Origin: Balamuthia mandrillaris
Lineage: Eukaryota; Discosea; Longamoebia; Balamuthiidae
Assembly (NCBI GenBank): GCA_031835245.1
Contig: JAVKOQ010000015.1
Location: 150,001-214,000, forward strand
DNA: 64,000 nt
Direction of reading: 5' to 3'
Shown here piece after piece: positions 11,788 through 24,046 of this stretch; position 1 is the first letter of the stretch; every line of letters begins with the position of its first letter. The notes under the pieces are model-generated. The model saw nothing but the letters and a program-made list of their open reading frames with translations, did no database searches and was not told where the DNA came from. The position numbers and the translations under genes were made by a program.

Positions 11788-14700
11788 TTAACGAAACAGT
11801 TCAACATAAAGGGAGGGAATGTTGAAGCTACGAGATGATGAACCAAACTCGGAGGACCCGTCTTCATCTCGTGAAACTGAATCATCACTCTCGGGAACGT
11901 AAGAAGAAGAAGCAGAAGCAGACGAAGAAGAAGCAGCGGTAGAAGAAGCAGAGGGAGAAGAAGAGGCAGAAGAAGATGAAGAAGAAGCAGCGGAAGAAGA
12001 AGAAGAAGAAGAAGAAGAAGAAGAAGAAGAAGAAGCGGAAGAAGCGGAAGAAGCGGAAGACGAGGCAGAAGAATATTGCACCTTCACATCGCAAGCATCC
12101 TCCTGCCATGCACACGCCAACTTGTTGTTGCACACCGAATCTTTGGGCCATTGCAGGAAGTTACTTCGCAGATAAGAAACTCCCATTTCCAAGCCGCTTT
12201 CTAAGCCAAACCTGAATTCCTCTTCACCCAGCTCTTCCGTTACCTGTACCACCCTAAGGAAACCTCCATCGGACCACGGCGAGGCCTCGCTCCCCTCGTC
12301 TTCCACCATCGCTTGCACAGCAAAGATCTTTCCAACCAAGGGTAATGCCACGGAGAGGTTTCTGCCACCTTCTTGGATGGACAGTTGTTGCTCGGGAAGT
12401 GTCCCAAAACTGCCCATGGCCGAAACCAGGAACACAGCAGAAGAAGAGATGGAGGCTGATGAAGAGTAAGGAACCAGTTGCAAGAGGTATTCTGCCATGC
12501 CTCGAATGGTGATTCCGTCTTGTTCCGCTTTGTTGGAGACGTCGGAGTTGGAGCGCACCACGATTCGGCCATTCTGGACAGCCTTCGTTCCGGCAGGTAC
12601 TCTCCACGAAATGGACCGTGGCCCTCGCGGCGGCCTTACTCCCAAAACTGTGGTCTCTCCCTTGTTGATGTGAAGCTCCACACTGACAGAAGCATCGTCC
12701 TTGCCGCCCGTCCATTCCACCACCACCTCTTCGCCTACTGACACGAGTGCTGGCCCAGCTTTGGTGATGTGGATGGAATACTCACTACACACATGCATGT
12801 TGCATGGTTCTTCATCGTCCAACTTTGGTTCTCCCAAGCATTGGACAAGCGGTGCTTCTTGGCCCAAAGAGTCCTCGCATTTCACGGCTCGAGTGCGTGT
12901 TCCTCCGCCACAAGTGTGAGAACAAGGTTGCCAAGGTTCCGCCACCCATCCTGCACAAGGTTGGGTGTTGCATTTCTCTTCAGGTGGCTGATTCTCTACA
13001 AATCCTGGAGGTCCATTCTCGCAGAAGGTTGGATCGCAGAGCATGCTACCTTTCTTGCAGGTAGGGTGGTACTGCATTTGTCCTCCTCCGCATTCCTTGT
13101 TGCAGCTCGTGGGCTCGTAGCTCCACTCTGCTCCCACGCAAGGATCTCCACAAGCGTAGCAACACCAGGCTAGATTCGAGATGGGATAGCCAGTGGAAGT
13201 GCTTACACACTGGCCTTCCCAGCAGACGTAACTCATGTCGGAGGAGGGAGTGCAGGGCTGGGTCGAGGGTGGCATAGGAGAAGGACAAAGCGCTTCGTCT
13301 GTAACGGAGGCACCAGTCTCTCTATTTCTGCAGAATATCGCCCTCGATTGATAGCCTCCACAGCTAGAAATGCAGAACGACCATCCTCCCAAGTCCCAGT
13401 AATACTCTTCCGTGACGGTGTAGATCCTGAACGCATCAGTGATAAACACGTTGGTCGGTTGGCTGACCGATTCTATGGCCACACGAACGGAGGTGGATTC
13501 TGGAAACGCATCATCGACAGTCCATTCGAAGCTCCCACTATTGGCGATAGGGAGTTCTGGCAAGCCGTGCCCTGCTTTCCATACTCTTGGTTCGTCATCG
13601 CCCGTTGCCCAGCGCAAGGCCACCTGTCCTCCCGCTGAACGTGAAAGTCCTCCCTCCCAAAGTAGTGTCATCGTTTTACCTTTGGGGCCATCGCCAGGAT
13701 GGGTCATTGAGAGTGGATCTTCAGGTGGTGCGCACGTTTCGATCAGCCAGCTACCACCGGAACAACTATCATCGCAGAACTGGTCTGTTCCACGAGTGCT
13801 CCATCTGCAAGTCTGAGAAGATGGGCACCAACGACAGGACGCTGCCAAGCAAGTCGCACAAGAATCGAATGAGGAGCATGGGTCCATCTGCTCGGAACAG
13901 ATTTCTCCCGGAAAGTGACATTCACGAGATGTTGACAAGAGTTCTAAGCCGTTGCAGAGAGCGGAGTCGATGGCTTGGTGAGTCCCGTTGAAGCAGGTGA
14001 GTGTTCATCCAGGCAGCCGCTGCAAAAAGAGCAGGGGATGTTGTAATCGGAGACAAGGTTCACGGTCATGGCTTTCTCTTCCGTCAGCGCCCAGGACGCA
14101 ATTTCGATGGGCAGAAACTTGCCCGTGAGGTCAAACTCAAGGAAGGTTTGGTAATGGAGAAAACAATCGAGTTGGTCCTGTGAGTGCGTGGAACAAACAA
14201 AAAGTTAAGAAGAAAAAGAGAGACCAAAGAAAAGGAGGAGGAATAAACAAGGAAGATAGGGTAACCTCAAGTCGTATTCCAAACCATGGAGTTGGTTCTA
14301 CTCGAAAACCCAAATTTCAACCACGACACCGGCCTCATCCTGGAGGACGGGTATCAATGCTAACTTTATCTCCGCGGTATACTCAGCATCGATCCCGATG
14401 GGCAATTGGTCCACATCCCAGGAGATTCTTTGCAGTTCTTTTGGCTCCTCACCAGCAAAATAGCTGAATCCATATTCTATTTCCTTTTTGTGTGTGGTTT
14501 GTGAGTAAGTATGTATGTTTTCGGTAAACAAAACAAAGAGGTGAAGAACGGCACTTACACAGTCCGCTCTAAACCCACTTGTCGCTTGAACAACGCCATC
14601 AAACTCTACAGAGGCAGCCCCGTCCAAACCCAGAGAGGCGGTAATGCCAACGGTGATACCCATTATCGTTACGCCCCAACCAGGAGGCGAGACTTGCCTT

Positions 14701-15897
14701 AGCCCCAGCAATGGCTTTTGAGTTTTCGCTTTTGTGTTACGAAAAGAAGAGACAGAGGGACAGAGGGAGAACGAGAATTAGCATGATAAAGGGAAATAGA
14801 GGGGCAGCCAAATACCTGAGAAAGAAGCTTGTGCATGGAGAGAGAGTTCCGCCAGTACATCGACGTTTCCAATCACAGTGCCAATGAACTTCCTCAAAGG
14901 GTTCCCACCCCACACAGACCACTGATAGTCTACTTCTAACGTCGCTCCAAGCGAGTACTTCAGGTAGCAGTCCTCACAAACCACTTCCACCCCATACGTT
15001 GATTGCTGGCCTTCTTCCGTTTCGCCAAGTTGGAGGAGTTCAACCTTCTCGATTGCTTCATCCCTGTTGCTGGCATAGTTGACGCTCCCTTCCAGAAGAG
15101 TTTCAATGGCTTCCCTTCATGGGATCAGACCGAAGAAAATGAGACATAGCAACAAGCGAGAGAGAGAGAGAAAGACTCTTCGTACCGTTTTGCGGTGGTC
15201 ATCGAACTGTTGGTTGTGGCTTTATGACGGGGAAGGAATGAGAACTTCAGCTTCAAGGAATAGAAGCACTCCAGAAAATCTATCTTCTTGGTCTTTATGA
15301 CCAGCATCGACTGCTCTGCTTCCACGCTTGCGGAGAGAACTTTGCGGTGAAGCGGCTCCGGCAACCACGTTGGTCCAAACAATAAAAGCGAGAAGAAGAA
15401 ACTAACATAGCTCCTGTTTTTTGGTTATTGTGAGCTTTGAACAAAGGAGAAAGATGAAGGGAGAAGTGCGAGCAACCTGGTGTTGTGAAGTGAAGCGTGT
15501 CATTGATCGAGGACACGAAGAGGGCGACAGATTGGCCATCCTCAAGACACTCCACAGCAACGACCGAAGGAATCCGTTCCAACCACCACACTCCAGGACG
15601 TATATCCGCCTCATAGTTCAGTTGGGCGTCAAATAAGGGAGAGCGGTGCTGCAGGCGAGCCCGAGTCATTCCTCCGGTGCCATCCCTGGTGGGATGATGG
15701 TGCGAACGTTCCTCGCGCTGACCAGGCTCTCGGCCGCCGTAAAAGTGCGAGGCCCCTGTCGCCGCTTCTTCCTCGAAAGGAATCCAGAGCGTTGGTTTCG
15801 CTTCAAATGTGGGAAAGGCGAGGGCGCAAGTGGAGAGAAGGGCCGTGCATGCAAGCAGCAGGAGGGAAAAGGCTACAGGCAGCAGCTTTGTGTCCAT
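11788..15897 (-). CDS. Secreted PSI / thrombospondin type 1 repeat protein
   Basis: Seen: the start MDTKLLPVAFSLLLLACTAL is a clear signal peptide. It is followed by about five exons of extracellular-looking sequence and one large last exon (about 13990-11788). That exon has a Cys-spaced PSI-like module (DPCSSFDSCATCLAASCRWC) and three thrombospondin type 1-like segments (WSFCISSCGGYQSRAIFC; WSYEPTSCNKECGGGQMQ; WQPCSHTCGGGTRTRAVKC). Beta-sandwich-like sequence and a long poly-Ser/Ala run follow before the end near IPSLYVELFR. Known: TSP1 modules are found in adhesion and matrix proteins. Inferred: cell-surface or secreted adhesion. No C-terminal membrane segment was seen, so it may be secreted or held by partners. 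The Ser run is encoded by an AGA/GAA microsatellite (11895-12080) and may be a stalk. Confidence 0.8.
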
Positions 15898-16564
15898 AAG
15901 TCCAAGTAATGCGCTGTGTTTGCGTGTGTTTTGTGGAATTAGAAACACAACAACAAAGCGGAGGTATTTGAAGACGAGAAACGAGCAAGACCAAAATGAA
16001 ACCCTCCATTCGAGCAGCCAACCAGGAAGCAGACCTTGCCACAAATTGGTTTTCTTTAAGTAACTCCTATTGGTAACCTGGATGGCTTTTGGTTAATCTG
16101 CCAATTCACAAAAAGGAGTAAGACCTCATTTGCCAGGAATGAAAAACGAGTAACGTGCGTCTTCGGCCTCCAAATAAAGGTCTAGTGAGACGCAAGGCCA
16201 CGTCAACTGCTTCCCTAAGCCGATGCAACGAACCAAACTGCGACCCTTTCAGTTTTCCTAATCCATCCATCCACTGTGTGCACACCTCACTTCCAGGGTG
16301 ACCCATCGAGTCAGGGAAAGAGGCTTTGCTTCTCGGAGAAGAGTGTTTCGGCGCTGCTATTTTGGGCAACATGCGCAGCGACAATTGGTTTTATTGAGGA
16401 ATCATCAGGGGTGTGTAGGTCAAGAAGGAGGGGCGTTTTCGTGGTCGAATTCGTCTTTGGTGAGCAAGGCCTGCTTCTTCTTGGGAGTCTGAAACACCCC
16501 CAAGGCAAACCGTTGCACCAATTTTTCTCCATGCCTCAAACGCAATTCTATGCAAGGTCATTTG
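15898..16564. other. Intergenic, possible unrecognised small ORF
   Basis: The space between two same-strand genes contains minus-strand open stretches at 16311-16532 and 16106-16384. The second reads fairly coding-like (VCTQWMDGLGKLKGSQFG...LRLTRPLFG), but the two frames overlap, no splice pair joins them cleanly, and neither resembles a family I know. It may be a short gene or the 3' UTR of the CLU-UBR gene. Confidence 0.25.
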
Positions 16565-19500
16565 TTAGTCTTTTTTCTTTAGTATGAAGAGAAAAATAAG
16601 AAGCAAAAGTTTACCTGCAAATAGGGTAGATAGTTGAAGAGGTGCTCTTGCTTTGTGGCTGATCAGAATCCATCCTCTTGGCTGCGAGATCGGGCTCCAA
16701 GTTCTGGACGCAATGGCTTGCTTCTCCCTTGCACAAAGCCAATACTCATCATTCCTGTTGAGGATGTTGTTGTGGATGTTGAGGGTAAAAGTATGAATGG
16801 CCCAATTTCCAGTTGCTGTTGGCAGGCTGAGCATAGTTCTCTTCCAGATCGGCAGAGTGGAGGAGGATTCGTTGAAAGCAGAAGCAGAGGCAAAGGAAGA
16901 AGCGCTGGGAGATCTTAGAGAGAGTTGAATGTTTGTTTGTTGCTGTTGGGATTGAGCAGATTCATCGAAGGAGAGAAGATGACCGGTAAGACCGTAACGA
17001 AGAAGGCAGTACCGTTGCAATCGTTGAATACCATTCTCTTGTTTTGAAGACTTTTTTGTAGTACAAAGAAAGAAAAATAAGAACTTACAAACAAATTTAA
17101 AAGCAGGAAAAGAATACTAAGAAAGAAGAGCCGTGCATTTACCTTCGCTTCTTTTTCTTTTTCTTTTTCTTTGTCTTTTTCGGGAAACGCTTCCATGAAC
17201 CAAAGACAAGTCTCTGAAGGAGCCCAATGGTTGATTCTCAGCTCCTCCGTTGGTGACAACGACAAATATCCCGAGCTCTGAGCTTGCAAGGAGCGCAGAT
17301 AACATCTATTCTCCACTGGAAACACGAACCAACAGTGATTGGTGTTCTCTTTTCCCCCTTTGTTAATGTGTTCTGTAAGAACGAGATTATCTGTTGAAGG
17401 GGAAGTTGAAGAACTCTTCTTGCTGTAATTGTTGTTGCAACTTAGCCAACGATGATTGGAGAGAGATTGAAAGGAGCAAAGGGGAGAATTCGCTTCTGTT
17501 TCTGCTGTCGAGGAGTCTCTTTTGTAGATTGGCCTTCCTGATGGACTGCACAACAAACGGGAGAGCTCTCCAACTTGTGGAGGATCAAAAGGCGACCTCC
17601 ATGTTTTGTGCTGGTTAGCTGTTGTCTTTTGTTGTTGTTGATGATGTTCGATGATGCTGGATTTTCGTTTGTTGGCTTTAGACGATGATTTGGAGTGAGG
17701 ATCCTTTGCTTGTGTTTGTTGTTCTTCAACGCGAACGCACCAAAGCGCTTCTTCTAACGACGATTTGCTTTGGTGTTCTCGTTGTCGATGGTGTGTTGTT
17801 GTTTCTGACTCCGTTCCTGTTTGTTCTGGTTGTTGCTTGATGTCGATATTCGTGTTGCGAACAAACGGTCGACAAGGGAGAAGATCTCCTTGGCGATTGC
17901 TGCATAGGTACATATGCGATCGAGCTGCTCGAATAGCAACTACTGCTTCGTTCGTCTTCTTGTTGATATGACTATTTGTGGTCGTTGTTGTAGTTGTTCG
18001 TGACTTTTTTCCTGATGGTGAAGAAGAAGCAAAAGAGGTAGGGCCAGTTCTCTGGCAGCAGTTGGAATGTTGAACCGTTTCGAGAACAAATGTGGCGTTG
18101 GAGCTCATTGTTTTGGAACTGCCCATTCTGCCAGTAGCCTCATCGTAACACAAGTACCAACCATGCGTGTTTCTTATACAAACTTCCTTGTACCGACCGA
18201 TCAACTTCGTCTTCCACGTCTCCTCTCCTTCTGTTTCTTCTCCTGTTTGTACATCTTGTTGTTTTCCGCTCTTGAGAAGAGCTCGTTGATGCTTGAGTTG
18301 CAAGTACTCTTTCTCATCACGAGGAGCATGACATCGTCCGCTCAACGCACAATCACAAAAGGAAGGATTCATCACAATACTCGGTGGCAATGCGCGACAG
18401 TCGTGTCCTAACCGAAGGTGACATTGTCGAGCACATGGTCCACAGATGCAAGCCGGAGAGACCATATTGCAGGTATAACAGTGCCACGTTGGTTGGTTGA
18501 GAAAGTTTAGGCCTGTAACAGCAAACGTGCAGCAGGAAATGGGTTGTTTGGGGTCAACTAGTGGAAGAATAGAAGAGGTAGTGTTGAGTGAGTCACGGCG
18601 ATTGGTGATGAGGCTTCTTGTTTGGCTGAAAGAGAACGAACCGGCTGCGTTGGCGGTCTTGTGGAGAGAAACTTCGACCACTTGACGACCGTTAGCAGCT
18701 TCTAGATGGGAAGCCATCTGTTTATTTCTGGGGCTCTTCTTGTTCTTCTTTTCTTTAGCATCTTGTTCTGTTTTGGTTGGTAATTGCTCTGCTTTTGTCT
18801 GCTTTTTTTCTTGCTCCACTGCTTTCTCTTCCAAAACTTTGTCCTTCGTTTTCTCTTCCGCCGTCTTCTCTGTCTTCGTTTGGCCTGCTTCGCTAGTGCT
18901 GTTTTCTTGTGTTGGAGCAGCCGAGTTTACATCGAGTGTTTCTCTCTGAGATGTAGTCCGCTCCAAGTTTTCCTCCAACTGAATCTCTTTCAAAAACTTC
19001 AATGCCTCAATCTTCATGATACTGGCCACCAATTCTCCACTGCCCACTTCAAATTCTTCCATAACCAAAGAAGAAGCAGAAGAAGAAGCAAGCGAAGAAG
19101 AAGAAGAAGAAGAAGAAGAAGAAGAAGAAGAAGAAGAAGAAGAAGAAGAAGAAGAAGAAAACAGGTCTCCTTCTCTGAAATGTTCGACCCGTACAATACA
19201 TTCCTCTATCTGTACTTTCCACAACGGTTTTAGCTCGTCTCTCCACTCGATGATCAAGTTTTGAAACAAGGTCCAAGCTCGTATCCACAAAGTGCTCTGT
19301 CTTTCCAGTCGAATGTGTTGAGTGGGAGACATCTCCATTGTTGGTCTCGACACAGACCAATCGCAGAGGAGTTGAGCCATCTCCAACATCACTGTACATA
19401 ACTCTTTTTCGTCTTTGTCCGTCAATTTTCTTGTCAGCGGTTTCTCTTCTTGTTTTTGTTTCTCTTCTTTCTCCTTTTCTGGTGTGTCTTCTTTCTGCTT

Positions 19501-22500
19501 CTCCTTCAAATTAACATCACGCAATCGTGTTGTGTGTTGCAAACGTTTTCGCAAGATCTGAAGAGCTTGATTGTAGTGTTTGTTCGATTCTTGGAAGGAA
19601 CTTCTCACCAATTCCATATGCTGCTTCCAAACACTACTTGCGTTATCGTTCTCTTTCGCGTTTTGCATCTTATCCAAGTCTTGCTTGTTCGTTTCAGCAT
19701 CCTCTTGACCTCGCTTCTTATCTTTAATGGCGGAGCCACTATTTGGTCGTCTGAATTTCCATTTTCGCTTTTGTTGTTGTTGTTGTTCTGCAACTGCGGC
19801 ATTCGTTTTCTTTTTGTCCAATGTAGCTGTATTCTCGCTGGTTGTAGCTCGTGGCGAAACGGAAGTAGGAGAAGGATCGTAACTTGTATTTGCTCCAATG
19901 ATTTCGCCGTCCTTGTTGGGCCATTGGCAAGCCTGCTCAAAGTACTTTGCCAACCAATGCTCCACTCTACCGAGATGGATAAGAGTATTAACGCTGTCGG
20001 GAATGCTAAGAAGTGCTTGTTCCAACTTCTCTTTAGAGAAGCGCATCAACCGTGCAACTTTTTCTTTAAGCTCCTGTTCGAGGTCGGCATTCGAGTCCGT
20101 CGGTGAAAGTAATGACTGTCTTTTTGTCAAGAGTTGTTGCATTCCTTTTCGTTCTAATTCCTTGGCCTTAAGATAGAGAGCAAATCCTTCACTGTTATTG
20201 TTTGAGTTAAAATCAAACAAGCAAGAAGAGGAATTGACAGAAAGCAATAGAGAAAGAAGTGGAACGAAAGAGAGGAGAGGAGAGCGAAAGGGAGAGAGAG
20301 GTGAGTGTGAGAGAGAGAGAGAGAGAGAGAGAAGAAAAACCTGCTGGCAACAAAGTGCATGTGTTTTACTCGAACAGACATGTCTTTGAGATGCGGATCC
20401 ATGAACTCGTACGGGTGCGGCACCTTTGGTGGAGGATTGCCGTTCAACACCTCGTATATATGCGGCTCATCTGCAAGAGTAATTCCAAGCATCTCGCATA
20501 ACCGTCGAAAGAATAAACCTAAAATCCAAAATATAGTGATTAGCAAAACACAATAAAAAAAATACAAACACGAATAATGAAGACAAAACTACAAAAATAA
20601 ATAAAACATTACCTTGAAATAATAAGGGTCCTTTCTCACGCGTAGAGGCTCGCCATTCCCGTCTAGTCAAAGCGAACTTGCTAAACTTGGCGGCGATGCC
20701 GCACTTGAGTGGCAAAAGCTTGCCCTGAAAAAAGTCCACATCCAACAAATCTGAATACTCATCTCCCAAAGAAAGCAACGAAGCAGAAGAAGATTCTTCT
20801 CCTGCCCCAGAGGAGGTAGGTAAAGAGCTTCCATGTCTTTGAAGTGCGATTTGATGGATGTAAAAGTCAGCGTCTCCTTGAAGAGCGTCGAAGTTTACTT
20901 CTTGTAATGCTTCTGCTCGTTTATCTTTTTTGCCCTTTTGCTCTCGTTTGATAGTCGAGGAATCTGACGTGAGTCGCTCGTTGGAAAGAGGGGGAGGAGT
21001 CATAGATGTCCAGAAGTGAGACGAAGCTTTGGAGTGACCGGAAAAGAGATTGAACAGCCGTAAGACCAATTGCCGGTAAGGCTCAGAAGACGGTTCCTTT
21101 AATTCTTTCGTCTTTTCTCTGGTTAATGCTCGTAACATATTTTTACAAACACGGGCGGCCATCTGTTAAACGGAGGTTATGGTAAGACAGAGAGAGAGAG
21201 AGAGAGAGAGAGAAACAAGAGAAGAGAAGATACCTCGGTGAAGAGCAAGGCCCTATATACACAAATAGGAGGTTCATAGAAAGGCAATTCTGTCGCCGGA
21301 ACTTTGGAGGCTAAGTCGACTTCCATAACTCGTCTGTCCTCCATGTACAAGTGATGACGAAGCAAACCCAGGAACCGCATGTTGACCCCAGAGGCATGCA
21401 TGCGATTCAGCACGTTCAATAGGCGCTTATGTAAACATTCAACGTTAGTTCCTGTGGTTTCGGATGTAAGCTTTAGGCCTTTGAGCCAGATGCTGTGAAT
21501 TCTAGCTTGAAACTATCAGTTAGGGGAAAAAGGAGCAATCAGAAGATACATCAACAAGATGAAGAAGACAAAAACTAACTAGGTCTAAATAACGTTCTCT
21601 GTCACGCACGATCAATGTACGAATCTCTCCGCTGGCAAGGTGTGGAATGACCTCCTCCACTAATCTTTTAGTTGCTTCCGTCACTTCCGTTGCGTGAACG
21701 CTCCGCAAGATATCTTCTCGCACCCAACCCTGAAGTCCAATTATGAGTTGATTGTGGCAATCTTTAAAAAAGATAAAAGTTACCGAGAAAGTATCTGAAC
21801 ATAGAGGCTTCTCATTACTGGCCACCAGTTCTGGTCTCAACCTGAATGCGCAACAAATATGAACATCAGTTCATTAACTGAGAGAGTGAGAGAGCCGCAC
21901 ATCTTGTAGAAGACTGAACGTTTGTTGTATACTGGGAAAATGGGTTTGCATATCGCTGCGCTCTCAGCTGAACACAGGGTATAAGGTCAACATAAACTAA
22001 GTCGTAACAACGTTAGGATATTAAGCAATGATACGTACGTGGAAAGACTCGAGCAAAGTCCAAAAGATACAGCTTGCCATCCTAACAATAGAACAAAAGC
22101 AATACCGTTAAAACAAGGAAAGCAGGACATAGTGAATATCAAAAGCAGGTACATACTGCGCCCCAATGCCCTTCAATGTCTCCAGGGCCATACAAGAAAC
22201 AATTTTTAACTTGATGTCCCTTCAAGTTCATCCGTGTGAATATTGTTCTGAGCTTCTTATTTACTTGTGGATAGTCCGCGTAAACAGTTTTGCCTCCATC
22301 ATGAGATCTGCGTTGCACAAGAATAAGTATTAAATAATATGGTTGAACGAATAAAGAAAAGAACGAACAATTATGATTGAAGAATGAGGACGAACCCATA
22401 ACAAAGTGTTTGTTTGGAGACAGGTAATACTGAGACAGCAATCAATCGAAAGCCTCTGTAATCTACAAGCGTCATGAGCGGCACCGTTACGGCTTCGCCA

Positions 22501-23819
22501 AACGCGTCTCCACTGTCCACAACTCTAGCCAGAGATCTTAGTTCATGCCCAGCTGAAAATGTAATCGTAAGTACTACATTAGATCTGCTTATTGGTCGCA
22601 AGAACGAAGAAGAAAGAACACAGACCAGCTTTCATGGCAGCAGCATCATCAGGATAATCGCCACCGTACATCCATAAGCCTGGTCTTAATTCCGTATCAA
22701 TAGCGTATTTGAACAGAATGCCTCGTACCATGAACTTGTCTCCTCCAGCGACGCTGTTTACTTTGATCAAAACTTTGCAAAAATAAACAAAAATAAAGAA
22801 CAAATCATAACGAACCCTCCCAGCAAACACGGTTTCAGAGTCTTTTGTTCGGGGAGCAACTCTCGTTCACTTTTGTTTAGAATTAGCGAAAGAAAATGCG
22901 TGTCGCGACACCAACCAGGCGAGAGAAACGGGAACGAGAGAATGAGAGAAAGAAAACGAGAGGCGTTGCTGCAGAGCAACAAGAGCACCGAACCTTATAA
23001 CAATGCGACCATAGACCTCAGCAGCATGCTCGAAATGTGTTACGACAGCAGAGGTAAGACGATGAAGAAGGAGGTGATGAAGAAACCAATGAAAGAAGAA
23101 GAAGAAGAAGAACAAGAAGAAGAAGAACAAGAAGCAAGAAGCAAGAAGCAAAAAACCAAGAACATGAAAGGCAAGAGCAAGATAAAAACACAAATAAAAG
23201 CGTGAGAAAACGTATCATGAGCCAGGTAAGCCAACCGGTGAAATCTTTGTTCGGTGTCAGGGCGAAGCAATAGGTCCTGAAAGCGCTGGTTCCACACGCT
23301 GTTGCTCTGCAACAACGCCTCCATTTGCTCAGGCGGCAGCCTCCGTGGTGCTGCCACGTGTCGGCCCATCGTCACCCCGCCGTGCGGTTGCAAGGGCGCT
23401 TCTCTCCTCTCGTGGTCCTCCTTTTCGTTCCTCGCTGCTGCCTCTTCCACGTCCTCATACAAGCATCGGTCGCCGTCCCCCTCCTTCATGCCTTCTTTGT
23501 CTAGTTCCTTGCACTCGGTGTAGCCATCTTCAGGTTCTTCCCCTTTGTTGTCAACGACGCTCTTCTGCTTGTGCTTCTCCTCCTCGTCGTCGTCGTAGTC
23601 TTCCTCCACGCAGTAATAGTCGTCGTAGTAATTGCTGCTACCGGATTGCTTTTCCAACTTTAGCCGGTTGTTGTTGTTAGTTTGTTTTTCTTGCTGCACT
23701 ACTGCTCCTGGTTCTTCTCCTTCTTCTTCTTCTTCTGCTCCTGCTTCTTTCTCCTCCTCCTTCTCCTCCTCCTCCTCCTCCGTCCCTTCGTCCGAAAGGC
23801 AGTAGTACAAGTCCGCCAT
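16565..23819 (-). CDS. CLU-domain protein fused to UBR zinc finger and beta-trefoil segments
   Basis: Seen, N to C: an acidic N-terminus (MADLYYCLSDEG...). CLU-family segments follow on many exons: LAYLAHDTF, HAAEVYGRIVIR, KFMVRGILFKYAID, LVDYRGFRLIAVSVLP, DGGKTVYAD, FLYGPGDIEGHWGA, DGKLYLLDFARVFP and GVNMRFLGLLRHHL. Next is one giant exon (about 20205-17160) with helical TPR-like sequence and a poly-Ser run. It then has a UBR-type zinc finger (WHCYTCNMVSPACICGPCA, then CHLRLGHDC and FCDCALSGRC) and repeated fascin/trefoil-like strands (VCIRNTHGWYLCYDEATG; CYLRSLQAQSSGYLSLS). A last exon continues the trefoil (YCLLRYGLTGHLLSFDE). Known: CLU proteins bind mRNAs for mitochondrial proteins and set mitochondrial distribution; UBR boxes bind N-degrons. 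Inferred: an adaptor at mitochondria-linked mRNA or ribosomes. The CLU and UBR parts are joined by a strong acceptor at about 20200 with no ATG there. Confidence 0.8.
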
Positions 23820-24046
23820 CTCTGTTGGTTAGCTTTCTTGACCCACTTTTTTTTTTGCGAGATCTGGATCATAAAATCTCTGTTTTTCCATTGGAGGTTT
23901 GAAAATTACCATTAGATCTGATCTTACACTTTGAATCATTATTGGCCGTTTGAAAATATCCGATCTACTTCACGGAAACGCTGCTAACACAAACAGCACA
24001 ACCAACTGAGAGAGAGCGGAGCGATAACAACAACCACCCTCCAGAG
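23820..24046. promoter_or_regulatory. Bidirectional promoter, CLU-UBR gene and phosphoesterase
   Basis: A 227 bp head-to-head spacer between start codons at 23819 (minus) and 24047 (plus). It contains repeated GATCT words (23860, 23914, 23918, 23961) and no other gene. Both genes must draw initiation signals from it. Confidence 0.6.

Noticed and set aside
19014-19399. Runs of Phe, Leu, Glu or Arg in frames over the poly-Ser tract
   Set aside because: These are shadows of the AGA/GAA microsatellite; the minus-strand Ser frame continues into recognised domains.
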